The notes below the pieces were generated by a model. It had not been told where the DNA came from and searched no databases. It saw only the letters and a list, made by a program, of their open reading frames with translations. DNA of 64,000 nucleotides from Piscinibacter gummiphilus. Its GTDB lineage: Bacteria > Pseudomonadota > Gammaproteobacteria > Burkholderiales > Burkholderiaceae_C. Position 1 is the stretch's first letter; each line of letters begins with the position of its first letter. Below, piece after piece: positions 59,546 to 64,000 of this stretch. The DNA is taken from NCBI RefSeq assembly GCF_032681285.1, contig NZ_CP136337.1:62001-126000 (forward strand). Direction: 5' to 3'. The translations under genes were made by a program, and so were the position numbers.

Positions 59546-59881
59546 TCAACCCCTACGGCAGGCGACGTTGGCGCTCAGGCGCTGAATCTGCGCTGCGTCC
59601 CGGTAGTAAGACGCGCGGATCATTTCGAGCAGCACCGGATCGCCGGACTCTTCGGCGACGGCCTTTCGAAGTTCGATGGTGCGCATGGTGCGACCACAGC
59701 GCTGCGCGAATGCAGCCATGTAGGCTTCAGCACCTGAGCGCGCAGCAGGTGAGATCACCTCGAGCATTCGAAGGTAGTCATCCAGCTCGACGTTGTCGAC
59801 TTGGATTGACGAGCGCTCGGATTGGGCGATGGTGCCGGTCATGGTCAGCGACAAGAGCACGGCAACGGCGATTCGACGCAT
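59546..59881 (-). CDS. Small exported protein in the tra operon
   Basis: A 111-residue periplasmic protein with signal peptide (about 1-19) and two cysteines (about 62 and 107). Co-linear with the tra genes, four bases before TraW. No family recognised. Confidence 0.6.
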   Translation of the reverse strand: MRRIAVAVLLSLTMTGTIAQSERSSIQVDNVELDDYLRMLEVISPAARSGAEAYMAAFAQRCGRTMRTIELRKAVAEESGDPVLLEMIRASYYRDAAQIQRLSANVACRRG

Positions 59882-59889
59882 GAGATGAC

Positions 59890-60465
59890 TCAGAAAAGGG
59901 GGTGGACCTTGGCGGCAACGTCCGAAGCAGAGACAAGCCCGCTGTTCGCATAGCGAGAGTCGAAGCTATCGGGGCTGGTGCCCTGAACGTAGAAGTGACC
60001 CGGTGGAATCAGCACAGACCCAATGGGTTGGAGCTGAAGCTTCTTGTCTTTCGTGTGCGTCTTGGCCCTCCCGACGAATGTGCCGTTGACGAACACGTCA
60101 CGGTCCTTCGTCGTGACCTGGTCACCCGGTACTCCGACGATCCTCTTGAAGAACGGCTGATGAAGCAGGCCTGGATAGTCTCGTTGTGCCGCTTCTCCAG
60201 AGAACGCATACACGATGAAGTCGCCGCGGGAGAGCGACTTCGAGGTGTAGTCGACGTATGCCACCGAGTAGGGAAGGCTGTCAGTCCAGTTGAACAGGAT
60301 GGGCAGCAGGGGCGCGTGGCCCACCAACAACCGCCAGCCGGCCAGCATCCAGATCACTGCGAGGAGGACGAACAGGTACCACCGACGTCGTGCATCCGAG
60401 AGGAGGAGACGCGCGCCGCTGGTAAGGGAAAAGCGACGCTTCTGATGGAGTACCGAATGGTTCAT
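59890..60465 (-). CDS. Conjugative signal peptidase (S26, TraF/TrhF-type)
   Basis: A 191-residue peptidase with one N-terminal membrane segment (about 28-48). Catalytic Ser in WTDSLPYSVAYV (about 57-68) and Lys in FFKRIVGVPGDQVT (about 112-125) match the S26 Ser-Lys dyad, with a later DSFDSR box (about 167-172). Related enzymes mature or cyclise conjugative pilins. It lies between the TrbI-like gene and the small gene before TraW, the position seen in SXT/R391-type transfer regions. Confidence 0.85.
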   Translation of the reverse strand: MNHSVLHQKRRFSLTSGARLLLSDARRRWYLFVLLAVIWMLAGWRLLVGHAPLLPILFNWTDSLPYSVAYVDYTSKSLSRGDFIVYAFSGEAAQRDYPGLLHQPFFKRIVGVPGDQVTTKDRDVFVNGTFVGRAKTHTKDKKLQLQPIGSVLIPPGHFYVQGTSPDSFDSRYANSGLVSASDVAAKVHPLF

Positions 60466-60821
60466 CGCTGATCCAGCTTCGAGCGAAGCGTCGGTGTGAG
60501 GTCCACCACATTGGGTGTGCGGCCGACGACGGCGGTCTTGAGCATCACCAGGCAACGGCAATCGCGGGGCAACTCCTCCAGAGCCGTCGTGAGATCTCGA
60601 GCGAAACTCGTTGCAGCCTCATGGGCGGTCTTACGGTCAGCATCTGTTTTGCTGGACGACAAGAGCTGTGCGAACTGCGCTTCTTTGGACCGATAGACCT
60701 CTGCCAGATCGACGACTCCGATCTGCTGTGAGGGCCGAGCGACGACTCGGTCATATGCAAGCAGGACACAAGCGCTGCACAGGATGGAGATGAGAGCTTG
60801 CAAGGCAATTTGGGACTTCAT
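60462..60821 (-). CDS. TrbI-like F-type conjugation protein
   Basis: A 119-residue protein with one N-terminal membrane segment (about 7-24) and a periplasmic helical domain (VVDLAEVYRSKEAQF then LTTALEELP). Size, topology and position between TraC and TraW fit F-type TrbI, which influences pilus retraction. It overlaps both neighbours by a few bases. Motif evidence is modest. Confidence 0.68.
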   Translation of the reverse strand: MKSQIALQALISILCSACVLLAYDRVVARPSQQIGVVDLAEVYRSKEAQFAQLLSSSKTDADRKTAHEAATSFARDLTTALEELPRDCRCLVMLKTAVVGRTPNVVDLTPTLRSKLDQR

Positions 60822-63403
60822 ACGGCGTGGCCTCGCTGACGCAAGAGTTCTTCAATCGCCTCTTCGATGGAGTAGCCCGCGTTGCGAAGCTTGTCGAGCG
60901 GCGCGTTGTCGTCGATCTTGTTGCTGAAGAGCAAGTGGCAAAAGGGATCGAGGATGTTGCGTGCGACTCCCTCCCCTACAGGGGAAGAGACGTAGAACTC
61001 TGAAAACACGCCGGGCTCGGTGCGGAGGGACTGAAGCAACCGCTTCTTCGCTTCGTCCATAGAAATCTTCCCGTGGCGGTCCAACAGTTCAATGGACTCT
61101 GGCTTCTGGCGCAGGAGGAACGTCCAGTCCGAGCACTTGAGCGCCGCCTGCATCTGAGGGGAACTGAAGTAGTCATCAGCATCTTGAGTGGCCGTGCCGA
61201 GCGCACCACCGTACTTCCGGGCGCGGCGCGCTGCTTCTTCGACCACAGCAGCCTTCACCGGGTCATCGGCACCTGAGTCTCCCAACTGCTGCTTCAGCTC
61301 GTCGATGAAGAGAACCTTTTTGCGATCGCGGGTGAGGTACATCTCGCCCGTGATCTGGTACATCAAAAGGATGTTCACGACACCCTGGAGTTCTGGCTTG
61401 CGCTTCAACTCTTCGTTCTCGATGACCATGAAATCATTCGAGAAGTCGATGTTGTTGCGACCTTCGAAGAACCTCTCGTACTCGCCTCCCCTGGAGTAAG
61501 GGTTGAGCATCACGGCCAGGTCTTTGACCCGCTGGTCGTTGATCAGGCCGAGGTCTCGAATGGTGCCGTCGACAAAAGCGTCTCGCAGTGCAGTGATGGT
61601 CAGGTCGCGGCCGTACTGCTTGAACAGGCGAAGGGTCATCGCGCCCAGCGCCTTCATCTGGACTTCTTCCAGCGGAGAAGCCATCGAGCACATCTTTGCG
61701 AGCGCAGGCTTCAACATGTCGATGTCTTCGTTGATCCCACCCCGCTCCATACCGTCAGGGCCAATGGTGACTTCCGAGACAACGGAGAACGGATTGATGT
61801 TGATGCGGGAGTCCGGACGGAATTCGAGGTGGGTACCGCCAGCTTTGATGCACAACTTCTCGAATGACCGGCCGAGGTCGAGCATCCAAACACGAGCACC
61901 AATCGACCGATAGGACCAGGCCATCTCGTTCATCAGGACCGACTTGCCGGATCCGGGCGCTCCGATGATCGAGAAGTTGTAGTTGCCGAGGTCGTTGTCG
62001 TAGACGTCGAGCGTCATGATCTGGCCCCGGCGGCCGCCAAACAGCATGGTCGGCGTTTTGGTGCCTCGCCATTCGGCAATGAGCGGTGCCATGTGAATGG
62101 CATTGCCCATCGTCTTGCGCGTCACGCGGCGCATCTTCTTGAGATCACCGTGGAACTTGGGCGAGAGTGTCATCGGAAGGCTGGCCAGGAGCGCTTGACG
62201 ATGCATGTACACGTCCGCGTTCAGCTCGAACCCACGAGCTCGCCAAATGGCCTTTGCTGTCTCTTGCGCAGAGGTCGCTCGCTTGGGAGAGGTGAAGATG
62301 GCCAGCTGGTGGTACATCGAGACCAGCATGCCGCCAGCGTCGATGACGTCGTGGGCAACCGTCCAGTCCTTCGCCTTCTTGCCCACGTCGGGCATGATCA
62401 CTGCCATCTTGCTGCCGGCGTTCTGGGTGGCTCGAACGTGGTTGGCTTGCACGGAGGTGCGTGTCGCGTTGGTGTCCAGGATGTGAACGCCCATCGTGAG
62501 CAGGAAGGGTGCATTGAACTGGAGAGCGGGCTGCATCAGGTCTCCGATCAGGGAGCCCATCTGCCAGAGGCCGAACCGCTCAGGAAACGACTTGATCGAG
62601 AAAAAGCGAACGTCCAGGCCTTCGCCGCCACCTTCCTTCCACAGGTGGAGGCGATTCGAGTCCGCGTCCTGAATGGTGTCGTGGTCGACAATCTGGTCGC
62701 GAATTTCTCGACCGTCGTCGTAGTGAAGGTCCGGCGCATGGGTGGAGGTGATCCGGTCCGGATTGACGAAGAGGGAGCACCAGTTGATCAGGTCAGCGGC
62801 GTCGCATACACGATTGGGGAACGAGGCCGAGCGCAGCGTGGTCGAGATGCCGCTGCGCAGTTGGAGCAGCTCCTCGCGAAGGGCTGGCGTGTTCTCCCCA
62901 TCGATCGTCACGCTCATGATCAGACGGAAGTCACGAATGGTGTAGTGAAAGCCCTCCGTGAGCGACTTTTGGGTGCCGTCGGTGAGATGCTTGAAGCGAC
63001 GACGTGCAAGCGACCGGAACAGATTGCTGTTGCGCGCAGGCCGCCCCCACTTTTGCGAATTGACGCCTTGGTCCCCGTCCTCCATGCGCATGTTCGCGTA
63101 GGCACGAACCTGGCGACGAATGTGCGGAGAGGCAAAGAGGTGAAACTGGATGCCGGTCTTCGCCGGGCAGTTGGCATACAGCGAAATGAGCACCTCGACC
63201 ATGCGGTCATCGGCACCCGACTGAGGCATCAGCTCGAGCATGAAGCCGAGAGAGTCGCCGTTGATGAAGAGATCGTCTTCAGACACGTAGGCGACGTAGG
63301 GGAGCCAGCTCGCAAACTGGTCGGCGGGAGACTCGTCCTTCTTGAACCACCCGGCGCCATCTTCGGCCGCACCGCCGACAAGGCTCTTCAGCATCTCGAG
63401 CAT
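60818..63403 (-). CDS. traC: TraC, F-type type IV secretion ATPase (VirB4 family)
   Basis: An 861-residue ATPase, near F TraC in length (875). Walker A IGAPGSGKSVLMNEM is at about residue 482-496 and Walker B KKVLFIDEL at about 690-698, followed by TATQDADDYF sensor. The N-terminal third is the VirB4/TraC-specific domain. TraC powers pilin polymerisation at the inner membrane. It overlaps the TrbI-like gene and follows TraV. Confidence 0.95.
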   Translation of the reverse strand: MLEMLKSLVGGAAEDGAGWFKKDESPADQFASWLPYVAYVSEDDLFINGDSLGFMLELMPQSGADDRMVEVLISLYANCPAKTGIQFHLFASPHIRRQVRAYANMRMEDGDQGVNSQKWGRPARNSNLFRSLARRRFKHLTDGTQKSLTEGFHYTIRDFRLIMSVTIDGENTPALREELLQLRSGISTTLRSASFPNRVCDAADLINWCSLFVNPDRITSTHAPDLHYDDGREIRDQIVDHDTIQDADSNRLHLWKEGGGEGLDVRFFSIKSFPERFGLWQMGSLIGDLMQPALQFNAPFLLTMGVHILDTNATRTSVQANHVRATQNAGSKMAVIMPDVGKKAKDWTVAHDVIDAGGMLVSMYHQLAIFTSPKRATSAQETAKAIWRARGFELNADVYMHRQALLASLPMTLSPKFHGDLKKMRRVTRKTMGNAIHMAPLIAEWRGTKTPTMLFGGRRGQIMTLDVYDNDLGNYNFSIIGAPGSGKSVLMNEMAWSYRSIGARVWMLDLGRSFEKLCIKAGGTHLEFRPDSRININPFSVVSEVTIGPDGMERGGINEDIDMLKPALAKMCSMASPLEEVQMKALGAMTLRLFKQYGRDLTITALRDAFVDGTIRDLGLINDQRVKDLAVMLNPYSRGGEYERFFEGRNNIDFSNDFMVIENEELKRKPELQGVVNILLMYQITGEMYLTRDRKKVLFIDELKQQLGDSGADDPVKAAVVEEAARRARKYGGALGTATQDADDYFSSPQMQAALKCSDWTFLLRQKPESIELLDRHGKISMDEAKKRLLQSLRTEPGVFSEFYVSSPVGEGVARNILDPFCHLLFSNKIDDNAPLDKLRNAGYSIEEAIEELLRQRGHAV

Positions 63404-63433
63404 TTGGATTCCTTATTTCGAGAAGATGTGGAC

Positions 63434-64000
63434 TCAGTTCTGATTCGCGGCTTGACGTGCGCGAAGTGCCTGAGCAACGCTCGCGGCATCACCGGAAGCA
63501 GCGTTCGGAGAAGAGGCCCCGGCAGCAGCTGCAGGGAGTTGGCGCTTCGGCGCCTTGACCGGCGCATAGGGCTCGCGTGCGAGACGCTGAGCGCGGTCGA
63601 CGAGCCACTGACCGTTGTCGACTTGGACAAACACCAAACTCTCGCCGTTGAGGTCCCGGTCGGCGTCTTCCCAGGGCTTGATCCACAGGCGAAGGATCCG
63701 CGGCTGAGAGCGAAGCGGGGCAGCAGCCACTGACGCACCAGGCGAGGAGGGTGACGTAGCGGTCGACATTGAGACGGGGCGATACGAAGGCGCGGTGTCG
63801 ACCGGAGCAGTCTGAGAGGAGGGCGTGGAGCTGCGGCGTTGCGATGGCAAGTTGTTGGCCATCGAGTTGTAGTACGTGCCAGACACCGAATCACACTTCA
63901 CGCCTTCAGGGGCCTTGCACCCATAGCTGGAACTTCCGTCAAGGCCTGAAAAGCTGGTGCAGCCGGCAAGTGCGAGAGAAGAGGAGATGACGAAGACCGA
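63434..64000 (-). CDS. traV: TraV, F-type conjugative lipoprotein (5' end beyond window)
   Basis: Partial: the start lies past the right edge. The visible part begins inside the signal peptide, with the lipobox ALAGC followed by TSFSGLDGSSSYGCKAPEGV and a second cysteine motif VKCDSVSGTYYN, the TraV signature. The middle is disordered and Ser/Pro/Ala-rich; the last about 60 residues carry LRIWIKPWEDADRDLNGESL, conserved in TraV. TraV joins TraK and TraB to form the outer-membrane core channel. Confidence 0.9.
   Translation of the reverse strand, partial: SVFVISSSLALAGCTSFSGLDGSSSYGCKAPEGVKCDSVSGTYYNSMANNLPSQRRSSTPSSQTAPVDTAPSYRPVSMSTATSPSSPGASVAAAPLRSQPRILRLWIKPWEDADRDLNGESLVFVQVDNGQWLVDRAQRLAREPYAPVKAPKRQLPAAAAGASSPNAASGDAASVAQALRARQAANQN

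Noticed and set aside
62093..63733. 546-codon plus-strand frame opposite TraC.
   Set aside because: Antisense to a complete VirB4-family ATPase with intact motifs.

Overview
The window looks like part of a large conjugative plasmid (or plasmid-like element) from a high-GC betaproteobacterium, most likely Burkholderiales. This rests on three things: a PRTRC (ParB-related, ThiF-related cassette) gene set, a block of F-type conjugation genes, and an IS21-family element, together with GC-rich codon use. No rRNA, tRNA, CRISPR array or chromosomal housekeeping operon was recognised. The organism call is inference; no taxonomic marker is present.

Layout. (1) 1-2.3 kb: PRTRC proteins B, A (JAMM/JAB metalloprotease fold) and the ThiF-like E1 protein, overlapping by a few bases. 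(2) 2.4-9.1 kb, plus strand: a UvrD-like helicase, a HerA/FtsK-like ATPase and a run of small unknown and membrane proteins, closed by a hairpin-plus-T-run terminator shared with the minus-strand genes beyond. (3) 9.2-12.2 kb: small minus-strand unknown genes and a hairpin-dense stretch without a convincing gene. (4) 12.2-14.8 kb: a complete IS21-family element with a 6-bp target duplication, inserted at codon 8-9 of a PAPS-reductase-family gene. (5) 14.8-26.1 kb: the most remarkable region, a probable DNA-modification island with two PP-loop/PAPS-reductase-family proteins (one with a DndC-type cysteine motif), a Mom-like protein, a DpdA-like (TGT-fold) deazaguanine transglycosylase, an XF1762-like protein and three DNA methyltransferases of different architecture. 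(6) 26-41.7 kb: tightly packed, translationally coupled small genes of phage/plasmid type (DUF6283-like, HD alarmone-hydrolase-like, MazG-like, a lipoprotein, many membrane microproteins), interrupted by one minus-strand operon (30.0-32.2 kb) with a P-loop protein. (7) 41.7-43.7 kb, minus: Mrr-type nuclease, a small protein paralogous to one at 9.9 kb, and a tyrosine recombinase. (8) 43.7-44.85 kb: a second hairpin-rich non-coding stretch that shares a covarying hairpin block with region 3, then paired palindromes in front of the actin-like PRTRC protein D. (9) 44.85-47.2 kb: PRTRC-D, a small partner, and two adjacent genes that together carry the parts of a Cas4/RecB-like nuclease. (10) 47.2-64 kb, minus: an S49 peptidase and the F-type mating-pair-formation genes TraG, TraH, TraF, TraN, TrbC, TraU, TraW, a TraF/TrhF-type signal peptidase, TrbI-like, TraC and TraV (cut by the window end).

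How it fits together: the PRTRC and actin-like genes probably serve stable inheritance, the Tra genes serve transfer, and the 14.8-26 kb island probably decorates the element's DNA (deazaguanine, Mom-type adenine modification, possible sulfur chemistry, methylation), which would protect it from host nucleases on entry. The Mrr-like nuclease and Cas4-like pair could act on foreign DNA. Function assignments come from motifs read by eye; no database search was possible.
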